Shown here piece by piece: positions 35,398 to 47,668 of a stretch of DNA of 64,000 nt. Source of the DNA: Ipomoea triloba (taxonomy: Eukaryota; Streptophyta; Magnoliopsida; Solanales; Convolvulaceae); contig NC_044929.1 of NCBI RefSeq assembly GCF_003576645.1, forward strand, positions 3,322,184 to 3,386,183, read 5' to 3'. The stretch's first letter is position 1, and every line of letters begins with the position of its first letter. The notes below the pieces were generated by a model that was not told where the DNA came from, did no database searches, and worked only from the letters and a program-made list of their open reading frames with translations. The position numbers and the translations under genes were made by a program.

Positions 35398-38300
35398 TTA
35401 GCAGTTGATGCCACATTGACCTCTAGCGGACGCTTTAGCGCTGTCCGAGGTGAAGGGATCGATTCGCACCCATAGTAACGAGAAGATGGACGCAAGAAGT
35501 ATGGACCAGACGATGACGATAGTAGGAGTGCGGTTCTGCCTGCCCAACAGACCTTTGAGGAAAGGATACAAGTGCACAATCACCCAAATGGCGAAGAACA
35601 GTCTCCCGAACAGAGGGCCCCACGACTGATACCCGCTGTTAATGGCGAATGAGACGCCCGCCACTATGCCTACTAGGTTGACTATGAGGACTGTGGTTGG
35701 GGGAATAAGAAGTGACGTCCATTTGAACACATAAAGCTCGGCAAAATCTCCATCCTCATCGGACGCCTTTGAAGTGACGGTGAAATTGGTATCAATCCCG
35801 GCAAGTACTTTTAGAAGACCTTGGAAGACGGCAAAAAGATGAGCAGACGTGCCACCAATAACCCAGAACTGCTCGTTTCTCCACCAATCCTCGATACTCA
35901 CACCGCTCCACCTAAGCTCCAATATACCAGTGGCAAAAATGGAGATAAAGAGAAGAATGAACCAAGCACTAGCATAGTTGCTTATCTGCAGAAAATCGAT
36001 TAGATGTTTATTATATTCATGATTCAAGAGACATTTATTGGTGCCATTAACTAACACCCAGAAAAGGAAGCAATGGAAATGAAAATTCTTCACATACCTC
36101 AGGAACAATAAATTTCCCCGTGAGAAGACAGATAGCAGGGAGAATGCAGTACGCAAGCAACGGAATGGATGTGATAGGATAAACAATGGTGTTAATGTAC
36201 GCTATTCGTTCCAAGAGTTTTAGTTTTCCGTTGTAGCCATACCATATAGGGCAATGGCGACTGAGGAGAATTTCGATGGATCCCAAGGCCCACCGAAGCA
36301 CTTGGTTCAAACGATCTGAAAGATTGATAGGAGCAGACCCTTTAAATGCTGGGCGAGGAGGCATACAATAGATCGAAATCCATCCTCTTGCATGCATCTT
36401 AAATCCCGTCAAGATATCCTCAGTGACAGACCCATAGATCCATCCAATCTGATTGTAACACAAAACATAACCCATTCAATTTGCATTTCATATCATGGCT
36501 TAATATGTACATATTCAGAAAGATAACACATGCACGCATGCATATATTCCAATCATTGTTGCAAAAATCGGCCACCTAGTCACCGCCTAGGCACTAGACA
36601 CCCCCAGACCGAGGCGAATTGCTCCCTAGGCGTCTGCCTAGGTGACCGGCCGCTTAGCGCCTAATTCGGCCGAGTTAACTCGCCCAACTCGGAAGAGTTA
36701 GCCACGTTAACTCGGACAAGTCGATCTTGTTAATTTTTTATGATATTTAAATTTATTTATTTATATAAATAAAAGAAGTGAGAGATATATATAATATATA
36801 TAATATAATATATGACACACCCACACACATGCATTATTTTTTTTGACCTTGTCGCCACCTAAGTACCGCCTAGGCACTGCCTAGATCGCTTAGGCACTAG
36901 GCGCTAGTCTACCGCCCGACTAGCGCCTAGCGCCTAATGCAACCATGATTCAAATAGGAGCAAATAGTATGAATTTCGAGCATCATACCTCTTTTCCCCA
37001 TTCAGTCTTGTCCTCGTACCCACAGCTAATGACATGGATTGCTTCTTTCAAAAGTGTTGCGGGATTAGTCGATTGCGGAATGCCCCCCTGTTCCATAAAG
37101 GTAGCAGCAATAAAAACCGGAGACTGGCCAAACCGCTTCTCTAAGCTCTTTTGAGACATGAGAAGAGACTTCTCTTCATCATATCCTGCATATCCAAAAG
37201 GAAAGCAAAATGACACAACCTTTCTTTCTTATTGCCAGAATCATCTACAGAAAAGGTTTTACGAGCTGTTGAAAAAGCTACAAAACAAAGGCACACTATG
37301 CATAATAGTAGAAATTCATCTTTAAATGTTTTCGAGTGAGAATTATATGTCACTCTAGAAAAGTAAGCAGAATTTTTTTATCCTAGTAAACGTGAAAAAG
37401 TCATGATTTCTTAGGTAAGTGAAACGCATTATTATGAAGGCATACCTTCCACACCCTCGTCAACGTCTTCCACATTGAAAATAGGAATCGTAGATTCGGT
37501 TCTTTTAGCCGCTCTCTTTTTATCAATATAACTCTTGCTACCACTCCTTCCCTTCTTTCTTGAGCCACAACAGCTCTTCACAATAATGTTTGGCTCCAAG
37601 TCAGCTTCAGTTAAGACCGGATCATAACCGTATAACGCTTGCCTGTTAAAACAACATCCAGTTCCCACATAGACGGGACCCTGAAGGCCATCCAGCCCCC
37701 TCAAGTTGATCTGAGAAAGAGGGAGGTATATACGCAATGAGCACTCTTGATAGTACAAACAGAAAAAATAACCAATTACCTAAATAGATACGATACTGTA
37801 TAAATTTTAAGAGAGACCTACATCGAAGAACACAATGTTGCGGTTGGCATATCGATCGTGCAAGTCAATGCCATCAAACCTCTGAGGGAATTGAACATAG
37901 CACGTCTTCCTTCCTAGAGCAGGATCCATCATGAAACACATGGCTTCTCTAAGTGCTTTGCTGTTGTTGAAGTAGTGATCACAATCGACATTCAAAAGAT
38001 ATGCTCCATTGGTGAGGACAGCAGAAACTCGAATCTGCAGAAAATCAGAAAACCCCATTGCATGTTTAAAAAATTATGATGTGATAAGGTTTTTTTTTTT
38101 TTTTTTTTTTTTTGAGTACTACTGACTCTATTACATTGTAGTATCTGTTCATCTATACTTTCTCAACCTGTTGAACTACTGATAAGTTGTTATATTGCCT
38201 CTTCTACACCAAAACCGCTTTTGGGAAAAATAAAATCATATCATTATCCATGTCCAACAAATGAAATACAAGATCCAATATCATCAATCAATACGAAGTA

Positions 38301-40757
38301 TCCATTGCCTACCAAAGCATTCATAGCTCCAGCCTTTTTGTGGTGTTGGAATCCAGGCCTCTTCTCACGAGAAACATAAACCAGTCGAGGAAGTTCATTT
38401 CCATCTGTATCAAGCCCACCACTGTGACCCAAGAAGACCTGTTAATCCAAGGATATGTGCAAATAAGACACCTCTTCACAAATGTTAATAAAACACACAC
38501 ACATAATCAAAGGATAAAATAAAACTAAAGATATACTAATAAAATACCTGGATCATTCCCGGATGATCCCTAGGGTTGTTTCCAGGCCAAGAGGTACCAT
38601 CTTGCATTGTCCAACCCTCTTCGGGCATTTTTTGTGCTTTTGCAACAAGTGCATTGACACGTATCTTGAATTCATCATATTCCCTCTATAAAATAAACCT
38701 TTCAGAATATAATAACTGAAAGAAATTTGGGCAGAACTGTCTCATATAGATAAATCTCTACTGTGCTTTGCCAGGTTTTAATTTCATAAAACTTTCCAAA
38801 TCATCTGAACTTACACATCAAAAATATATATATATATACACTGCATCAAAATTAAATTGCTATAGCAATCAAGTTCTGCTCAATTGTGCTTTGTAATTCG
38901 GACAAAAATTAGGGAGATGTTAAGCACACTATTGTTACCGCATTTATGAGATAATACTAGGCTTATCATTTTACCTTCATTGCCCTACGCTCTTTCACAA
39001 ATGACGGCAGAATCTTGTCCTTCAAATAATCAATCTTCCGAGAGAAATAGAATTCAGGAGCCCGAGGCTCAATATTAAACTTCTTGCAGAATGGCACCCA
39101 TTTCCTTGCAAACTCTGCAGTTTCAGAGAGGGCTTCAAATGTCAACATTGCTGAACCATCATCAGAAACGTAGCATGAGACCTTGTCTACAGGGTAATCC
39201 ACAGCAAGGATTGATAGCACTGTGTTCGCTGTGATAAGAGGAGGCTCTTTCATAGGATCCACAGTACTGACAAACACATCCACTGGTGCTAACTGAGAAG
39301 GCTCCCCCTCCCTATCATATCTGACAGAGTGATAAACAAGATTAGTATAAAACCATATCTATGCCCAACGGGCAAATTGGAGTGGGATTTATCCTGATCA
39401 GATAAAGTTTCTTGCAAGTCATTCTTGAAACTACCTTAAAGCGAGCCTGTCTAGATAGGTCTCACGATTGATGGGTGCCCATTTTGGGAACTGATCCAAA
39501 AGCCAAGATAAGGCAAACCAAACCTCACAGATAACTGATACCAGCCACAAAGGATAGGCATCGTTCACAGGGTGAGTCAGCCGGTATTGCAAGAAAAAAC
39601 CCAAGATGATCAACCGAAGTATAATTACAACCCGATAAGGGGTAAGGTGAGAAGAAGGGATAGGAATCACACGACTTAAAGGTTGGCGAGCATCATCAGC
39701 CCTGTTACAAGTTGAAGCAAATGTGAGAATAGACAGCAAACTACATACATTTAAGTATCATGATAATTGATAACATTGAAAAGATGTCCTTGTTGCTGCC
39801 CAAAATCGTTCTGCCTAAACTTACATTATTTTTGAGTTTCTCTCTCATGAAATTTTATGGCTTCTGTTTCCCAATTAATATTGAAGAACAATTAGAAACT
39901 CACATTTGTAGCTCTTCTCCATTTGATCCTGTCCCTTCAATGTCTCCTTTCCCTTCCATGTATCTGTTGCTTATTTGAGTCATATTTTTGTCCTGTTTAA
40001 GTTTCCAACCTTCAACTCTCTCTTTCCAGTCAACGCTACCAAGTCCATAAGAATTCAAGTCCTTCGAAGGGTCCACAATTCTGACAGGAACTGCAGAGAA
40101 TATCCTCTTCAGGAGTTTTGCAAGGAAAAAAGAATAGAACGAATCACAGATTTACAGTAGAGGTATTAAAGTGAACCAAATACCTGGCTGCCTTGGGTCA
40201 AGGTATGGTAGGGAGTGACCATGCTTATCTCCAGGACCCAAAGGTCCTGACATACTTCTTACAGATTGAGTATCTGGCGTTGCACTTAGAGGGATTTCAC
40301 CAGAGATCTAAAAACATGGCCATGTATAGATAAGCAGAAAGCGCAAAACAAAGACGACTAAGGAGTTCTATTAAAATAAGAAAGTACTAATATATTTGAA
40401 CAGATTTTGTAACATAAACAAAGCTAATCCAATAATCCATACAGAAGAAATGACAATTCTGTCTTTTATGTTATCCTGTTAAAATCAAGCCAAATCATAG
40501 AACACTTGGAATGACCTGGCTACAAAAATAATGATTATCACATGACTGAACAATTAAGCATAAAAGAAAACAGTTTGTATTTTCTCTGTTTCCACGCTGA
40601 TGACGAACAAAGGTTCATAGATTAGATCACAAAATGGCGTTATAAAGATACAAGTAATGTTCTAAAGTAAAGTAAAGTTCTTTAGAGAATTTACATTTGT
40701 ATGCAAGGAATACCTAATAAAAATCCATTTTATTTATATTTATTTATTTATTCTCTT

Positions 40758-40800
<43 letters not shown>

Positions 40801-42494
40801 GAAAAAGCCTCAAATTTAAGGAACCAACTATCCCATGTTAGTTTATTTATTTATTCTCTTCACAGACAAGCACTATTCAAACCCGCTGCTCCAACAACAG
40901 GTTAGTTTCATCTTTTATTCTGTTCAACTGCTATTGAGCAATCAAAAGCCCACATTGCAAAGATAGAAACAGTCATGCAAAACATGAATGAAGAGCTGAT
41001 GACACAGGGTTCATCCTCACTTACTGGCTGCCCATTTGTCAGAAGAGGGATTGGTTGATGAGATTCATGTCTAGAGGATGAGGAGAGATCAGCATCTTCT
41101 CCCTGCCACTTGCGTCTGGCCTTGCCATTTCCTTCACCATAATTGAACTCATTGTTGAGGTCATCAACATCATCCTCATCATCATCACCATCAACTCGTG
41201 GGCTCCCTAACAGTACCCAAAAAAAAAAAAAGTTCAGATGATTATGATAATAATATCATCATTATGAATTGATATATGATATTTTATTTGATTTTATATA
41301 TATATTCCTCATTGCCAAGTTGTATCCCAGGCGGTCGGGTGGCATCTCGCCTTGAAAGTCCGCCTTAACAACAATGAATATCATAATGAAATATGTGTGT
41401 GTATGTATGTATAATATTTTATCCAACTAAGACTAACCTTTATGCCTCTTGTATCTGGTCTTGCACTGGGGGCACACTTGATTCCCATCTTTGCGCTCAT
41501 ACTCATAACAAGGCCGACAAACAGGAAAGGCGCACTCATTACAAGCAACAAATATATCACCATTAGCAGTAACCCCAACAGTATCACCGCAAATCTGACA
41601 TATCTGACTATCCAAATTCTTCAAAGGCTTTGGCTGTATTTGACACAAGCAATGATACACCAATCACGCATTTAAAAGATCCACCAATATATCCACTACG
41701 CTACTAAAATATCAAATCAGGCTTTGATCAGCACACTAAGCTACTAAAATACCAAATCAGGCTTTGATCAGCGCATTAAGCTACTAAAAATTATCAAATC
41801 AGTGTGACATATTAAGCCACTAAGCCCACCCTCACAATGCTCTCCGAATCGAAACCAACTGTCTTTGGAAGCACATACATATAGGAAGACAAAAATTACT
41901 GTGTCAAAGATCTAAAAAACGAGAAAGAATTTTGCATTCAATCAGAAAATGGCAGATATGGGTGAATTTTCAAAAGCATAATTTAACTCTCCCAATCAAC
42001 AACTGTAACATGAACTCCAATTAACTCAGTGCAAGAATTTAAATCAATAAACATCAAGACTGCCAGATCTATCTAGCATTATCAAAATGTGCAGTTCAGA
42101 AAACATTACCTCAACTACACTCTCAAGACAAATTAACATTTAAAAAAAAGACATACAAGTGAAGATAACAATAGAAAAAGTCAAACATCAAAATAAAACA
42201 ATATGCACTTCCTTACACTGTTAGAACACTCCACCTAGATCATAATAACACCTTTTTACTCCAAATTTTATTTGTTAAAAATTCAAACTTTAGCTCAGGA
42301 CTCACTCCTACTTCAGACATTCAGATCTAAGCATCACAAAATATATACCAAAAAAGTAAATAGCAAATTCCAATAATGTAAAAGCCCAAATGGGTATTTC
42401 CACAAAGCCTTACCGCACTATCAGAATCATGGCGGATTCGAACCAGCTCATTCCGCTTGTGCGATCCAGCAACCATCCCAGCACTTGCCTCCAT
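35398..42494 (-). CDS. CESA1: Cellulose synthase catalytic subunit, CESA1 type, 14 exons
   Basis: Minus-strand exons: 42494-42414, 41633-41438, 41206-41025, 40307-40184, 40090-39904, 39701-39435, 39320-38975, 38686-38548, 38438-38313, 38034-37822, 37710-37446, 37185-36989, 36448-36098, 35985-35398; all introns GT-AG. With one extra base in exon 8 ignored, the product is 1,086 aa, normal for CESA. The start [18 protein letters not shown] is characteristic of CESA1/10. Then come the RING-type zinc finger (CQICG from residue 39), two membrane helices (about 270-330), VSDDG (D399/400), DCD (566-568), TED (783-785), QVLRW (823-827) and six C-terminal helices. It makes beta-1,4-glucan for primary walls in plasma-membrane rosettes with CESA3 and CESA6-like partners. 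The C-terminus ([16 protein letters not shown]) differs from Arabidopsis. The exon 8 frameshift, if real, stops the protein at about 500 residues. Confidence 0.95.
36547..36952. mobile_element. GC-rich MITE-like element in CESA1 intron 12
   Basis: Ends AATCATTGTTGCA and TGCAACCATGATT are inverted with one mismatch. The interior is packed with GCCTAGG/CGCCTAG words and carries the inverted stretches GCCACCTAGTCACCGCC and GGCGCTAG. Related GC-rich words occur at 22.93, 25.2 and 25.49 kb. No target duplication identified. Confidence 0.6.
38085..38170 (-). mobile_element. 5'-truncated SINE tail in CESA1 intron 9
   Basis: On the minus strand it reads the SINE tail (ATGAACAGATACTACAATGT, then AGTCAGTAGTACTC) followed by a run of about 23 A, matching the family at 5405-5580. 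Confidence 0.8.
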
Positions 42495-43076
42495 TTCTTC
42501 TTCAAGAAACAGATGATTTCTACAGTATTATTACAACAATTTCCGAAAACTACTGCAATGTGGAAGCAAATTCGTGGGGAAAAAATATATTTTTTATTGG
42601 TGTTTAATAAATAAAAGATAGATCTTGGGAAATGAGAAGAAATTCAGTAATGTAGAATTGAAGCTTGTGGAGTGCTGGGCATGGTTGTTGCACCGACGGT
42701 TACCGTAAATTGACTATCAACATCAGATTGCATAGACTCATACTGTGCATTCAGTGCAATGTTGTCAATCATTCTGAATTTCTGGCTTGGGCCAGCTCAT
42801 TTTGGTCCGTCGTTGGCCCATTTTCTGTTTGGATTGTGTTGATTTAAGAGTAGATTTTTTGAGATTTTTTTTTTATTATATGCAAAAGAGAGAGTGTGAG
42901 GTAGAGTGAAGAGAAAGCAATCACTATACTGTATACAGTGTCAAAATGACATTGTTTAACGTGAGGGTAATTCATCCATCCATAACTAAATGTAAAGAGT
43001 TTGATCATTAGTTTTGTGTATGGAGTAGCGATACGATCTTACATTGGCTGCACAAAAAAACTGCGGAGTGATACTT
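42495..43076. other. CESA1 upstream region
   Basis: Leader and promoter of the minus-strand CESA1 gene. No convincing TATA box could be picked. A GA-rich stretch near 42887-42915 may be part of the core promoter. Confidence 0.4.
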
Positions 43077-43475
43077 AAGTTGAGGTCAAACCTCCACTCA
43101 TTAACTAGCTTTTGTGATGGATTTAGGGTATTGGCTTGAGTACTGTATCATTTGGTACTTAAGTTGACCGATGGATTTAGGGTATTGGCTTGAGTACCGT
43201 ATCATTTGGTACTTAAGTTGAGGTCAAACCTCCACTCATTAACTAGCTTTTGTGATGGATTTAGGGTATTGGTTTGAGTACCGTATCATTTGGTACTTTT
43301 GTTATGGAGTTGGGTATTGGCTTGAGTCCCGTATCATTTGGTACTTTTGTTATGGAGTTGGGTATTGAAGTTGGGTATTGGCTTGAGTACCGTATCATTT
43401 GGTATTGGCTTGAGTACCGTATCATTTGGTGCTTTTGTTATGGAGTTAGGGTACCGTATCATTCATTTGGTACTT
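43077..43475. repeat. Nested tandem repeats around GAGTACCGTATCATTTGG
   Basis: The word GAGTACCGTATCATTTGGTA, with variants, recurs at least six times. A longer segment (AAGTTGAGGTCAAACCTCCA through GTATCATTTGGTACTT) occurs twice, from about 43077 and 43213. The last units shrink to TTTTGTTATGGAGTTGGGTA pieces. ORFs here are by-products of the repeat. Confidence 0.85.
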
Positions 43476-44934
43476 TCGTTGAAAAGGCAGTGACTTCAGG
43501 TGCGAGACTATTATTGGACTTCAGGTGCGAGACTATTATTGATCTTGAATTCGGCTCCACAAGAGACTGTTGTTGATCTTGAATTATTTATTGAGATCCC
43601 CTTTGAGGCTCGATCTCATAACCTCCCATATAGGAGAGTCACTACATGCCATATGAGCACAAGGTGTTTGGCCATTAGTCCTTCTATTTCCTATTGATTT
43701 AAAAGCATGGGCGCGGAAATGATACACCCATGGTGCAAATGTGCAATGTTGCTACAATTATTATTATTGTTGTTGTTGTTGTAATGTGATTACCACTTTC
43801 TTAGGTAGTTACAAGCACTTTAAGGTAGTGGGTAGTTTTATATATTATCCTGTATAAATAGATACATATGTATTTGAAGAAAGATAGTGAGGAATATATT
43901 AATTCTCTGGTGGCATTCTCTTCTTTATCTTATTTTTCTAGAGTTAGGCTGCCGCTTGAAGCACAATAATGTCTTTTCTCCTCCCATTTATGAAGTTTAG
44001 CTCTTGACTCGAAGAAGAACAATCCATACATGGTTGTATCATTTGGTGCTTTCATTGAGAGGTAAGAGTGTGGTGGGAAAGGGCTACCCGGTGCTTGATA
44101 AGGTTCAAAAGAACCAAGAAGAGTCCAGAGTGAAAGTTATCCAGAGTGAAACCGTGTGTTGGCCTAGCGGAGGGGGCGACCTAGAAAATGACAACTTGAT
44201 ACTTGATAAGGTTCGGAGTAAAGCCATATAAAGGGAAAAAGGGCTACATGGTGCCGAGAAGAGTCCGAAGCGTGAATTCAAAAAAAAATAAAAAATTCAA
44301 ATAAATGCAGTTGACAGGCCCACCCAAATATAGATGGTTCAATTAAATAGTGATCAAAGCCCATTGAAGAGCTAGTTAGGCCGCAAGACAAAATCTTCCC
44401 AAAATATGGGCATTAGACTCATCCCATACCATGTGACTTATATTAACAATCATACGCTATGATACTCGTAGGCTCGTAGCTAGTTGTCATACCGTGGACA
44501 AGATGCATGTAGCAAACCAAATGTTTATATGGACTATGAATAAAATATACAGTTTTAATATATTAAAGATACATTATTTATATACTGAATGTACGTTATT
44601 TGAAAGTATACAAAATAATGTACCTTTAGTACTCAAATAATGTATCTTCAGTATATAAATAATTTACTTTTAGTATATTAAAAATGAGTTAATACTATCT
44701 GTAGTCCTCTGAGTATACTGATTTTGCCACGTTTAATCCTATGCTTTCAAATTGACCACCCGTGATTTTTCGACTTTCAAATTGTTGTCATCTGTGGTCC
44801 AAGTTAACCACCAATGGTCTTCCAACTATCAAATTGTAATCATTCATGGTCATTCCAAGAGGACCACAATTAGTTAAATTTTGAAAGTTGAAGGACTATG
44901 GAACACAAAATTAGATGTATTTAAGTATTGGGTC
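43476..44934. other. Intergenic, no clear gene
   Basis: Contains GAGACTATTATTG and GATCTTGAATT duplications at about 43500-43590, then AT-rich sequence. At about 44035-44260 short words (GGGCTACCCGGTGC, CTTGATAAGGTTC) repeat loosely. Nothing protein-like is supported. Confidence 0.5.
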
Positions 44935-45433
44935 ACACTTGTGTTAGACCGTCTCACGGATCCTTATTCGTGAGACGGGTCGGGTCGGGTCAAAGCACCA
45001 TGCAAATGTCATACTTATATGCTCAAATATAACACTAATCAAGAATACAATTTTTGTTACTTATAAGAGAAAAAGTAATACATTTTTCATAATAAGTAAT
45101 GTTGACAAGTGCTCCTTACTTACAAGGGCAAATATAATACTTTTGAGGAAAAATGTAATACTTTTAAATCGAAATATAATACTTTTGAGGAAAAATGTAA
45201 TACTTTTAAATCGAAATGTAAAAGTATTGAGGAAAAATGTAATACTTTTAAATCGAAATGTAAAAGTATTATATTTTTTCCTTTAAAAGTATTACATTTA
45301 CCCTTATAAGTAACAAAAATTTTATTCCTGATTAGTATTACATTTGAGCATATAAGTATGACATTTGTTCATATAAGTATTACACTTGCATCTTGACCCG
45401 ACCCGTCTCATGGTGAGACGGTCTCACACAAGT
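44935..45433. mobile_element. MITE with ACACTTGTGT ends, copy 2
   Basis: Same family as 19263-19691, opposite orientation: ACACTTGTGTTAGACCGTCT at the left, GTCTCACACAAGT at the right. Its middle has expanded into about three copies of a roughly 42-bp unit (AATACTTTTGAGGAAAAATG), which creates a repetitive reading frame at 45109-45309 with no biological meaning. Confidence 0.75.
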
Positions 45434-46068
45434 TTTGCCTTACAAATGGTGCTTGTTACATTTTTTTTTTTGGCGTTTATTATGATTTTCACATATAATT
45501 AATAATTTGTTAGCAAAAATAAAAAGATGAAATACCTATATTTTCATTATTTTTAATCGTCTAAACTCTCATTTAACATAGTGGGATGGAATTACCACTT
45601 TCGAAATAATTAAGGGGATAATTATTTCAAAATATCCTTATCAACTCTCTATAATGAAATTGGAATTTGAAGCTTATGGATGGATATAAAATTAGAAATC
45701 ATGCAGAAACGACAACCGTCAATTAACAAATTAATCATTGAACTTTAGACCCATGCCATCTAATTTTACAAATGTACGTAAGACATTTTGCTGTCGGAGT
45801 AATATAATAACAAATTAAATTGGTTTGAGTGGACTTGCTTTTGAAAAAGCAAATTAATTATAAGCCTAATAACTTGTATCATCAACCCTTACCAACTAAA
45901 TAAATTAAACTATTCAATGTGTGTGTATATATATATAGAAACAAGATTTATTAGTGTGAGAGTTCGAGATCTTGCAATAATACTAAGACTAAATGGAGAT
46001 GCTATGAAAAAGAATGATAAAACGTGGACTGTCACTTATAAATCTAAGACGAAAATGAAATTAACTTA
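45434..46068. other. Intergenic, no recognised feature
   Basis: AT-rich; nothing protein-like or repeated found. Confidence 0.55.
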
Positions 46069-46390
46069 GGGGGTGTATTCAATCATGACCTTCATAAAAT
46101 TTTAAAGACTTTTATGAACTTTAAAAGTTTGGAGGTATTAATTCAAACTTTTAGAGAGTATTTAAAAGTCATGCGGTATTCGATTAAGATTTTTAAAGAG
46201 TTTTTAAAAGTCGTGTTGTATTCAATTAAAACTTTTAAAGAATCTTTAAAAGTCATGTGGTATTCAATAAAACTAAATCATTCTTTTCACCAATGAAAAT
46301 GTATTGATTATTCAACATTGTGGTATTCAATAAAACTAAATCATTCTTTTCACCAATGAAAATGTATTGATTATTCAACATTCTTTATTT
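46069..46390. mobile_element. MITE-like fragment with a 63-bp tandem duplication
   Basis: Begins GGGGGTGTATTCAATCATGA, a typical end of plant PIF/Harbinger-type MITEs, and has several AAGTCATG(C/T)GGTATTC units. The segment GGTATTCAATAAAACTAAAT occurs twice in tandem (about 46259-46384). The opposite terminus was not identified. Confidence 0.45.
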
Positions 46391-47668
46391 AGTGGGTCCA
46401 TCAATTAAATAATATCAATATGGGATTCTAAGAGGTAATAACATACAAGGAAATAAGCATTTTCCTTTATTTTTACCATAGAGAAAAATGTATTGAACAT
46501 AATTATTGTAATGTAAATTGTAAACATGCCGATTATTTAAATTAACAATAGTAGAACAAGGAATATTTATAAATTTTCATAAATTATGTAATTGATTGAA
46601 CATACACCGCTTTTCTAATTTTAGATATCAATAATTTTACGATCATCATTGCTAATCTTACCATAAAATTTTAATCGTATGCCATTAAATCATAGACTTC
46701 TTGATATTCAACCAAATAAAATTACACAAAATATTCAATTGTATTCCTTAACATATATTCAAGGAGTGTATGTTTTACACTTTTAGTCTTCCGACTATTA
46801 TAACTCTTCCAAGTTTGGTATTACACTGTCAATTTTTTAACATTTTGTGCATGATTATCAAACTTTTGCCACATTTGATTATTTTGATTAATCTAATATC
46901 ATTGCATTCAACAATGTGTATGTGTGGTTTACATGTTGCTCAAATTCAAATAACATATCGAAATATCTTTTCAAATAACTTACATGAGTGTCATGTAAGA
47001 AATTTTGACTAAGGTTAGATGAAAAATTGATCCGAATAACAAAATAATGTTGTAGAAATTTAATAGTCATGAATCAGATATAGAAAAATTGATAATTAAG
47101 AAAACAAATTAAAAATGAAAGTAGCTCTATATTCGACCCAATTCCATGCTAACTTTGTCAGCAATTCCAGAAAAATATTGTAATATTAGGTTTGTGAGTA
47201 ATTCAAGATCAAACTACTGTAATTATGCAAACTTAATTATGTTAACTAAGAATAGGATTGGCCAATAATATTTGTGCTTCATTAGGTTGAAAAAATAGTT
47301 ATGAACAGATACTACATTGTAACAGAGCCAGTAATTAAAAAAAAAAAGATTGAAAAACCTTAAATAATAATACATAATTAAATTGCATGCACTTTCTTAA
47401 TTTCATTAAGAAAATGAAATATCACCCTCAATTATATGATATATAACAATATATATAATTATCATATCTCCGGCCTTCAATATTGCAACTTCATATTTCA
47501 TAACACTAAAAACTGTATATTAAGATAGGAAATTTAAGCAAACTAAGAAGTAATTAACAAGCCATACATTATTATTATTATTATTATTGTTTTGTGATTG
47601 ATTTGATTAATTATATATTAATAATTATTACTTAAAAAGGAAAGGAATTGTTTGCATTGGTTCCTATC
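46391..47668. other. Intergenic downstream of TCP, with a SINE tail
   Basis: A SINE tail at about 47270-47335 (GTGCTTCATTAGGTTGA, ATGAACAGATACTACATTGT) matches the family at 5.4 kb. The last few hundred bases would include the TCP 3' UTR. No gene supported. Confidence 0.55.

Noticed and set aside
45109..45309. Repetitive reading frame (FEEKCNTFKSK repeats)
   Set aside because: Product of the expanded 42-bp unit in the centre of a MITE.
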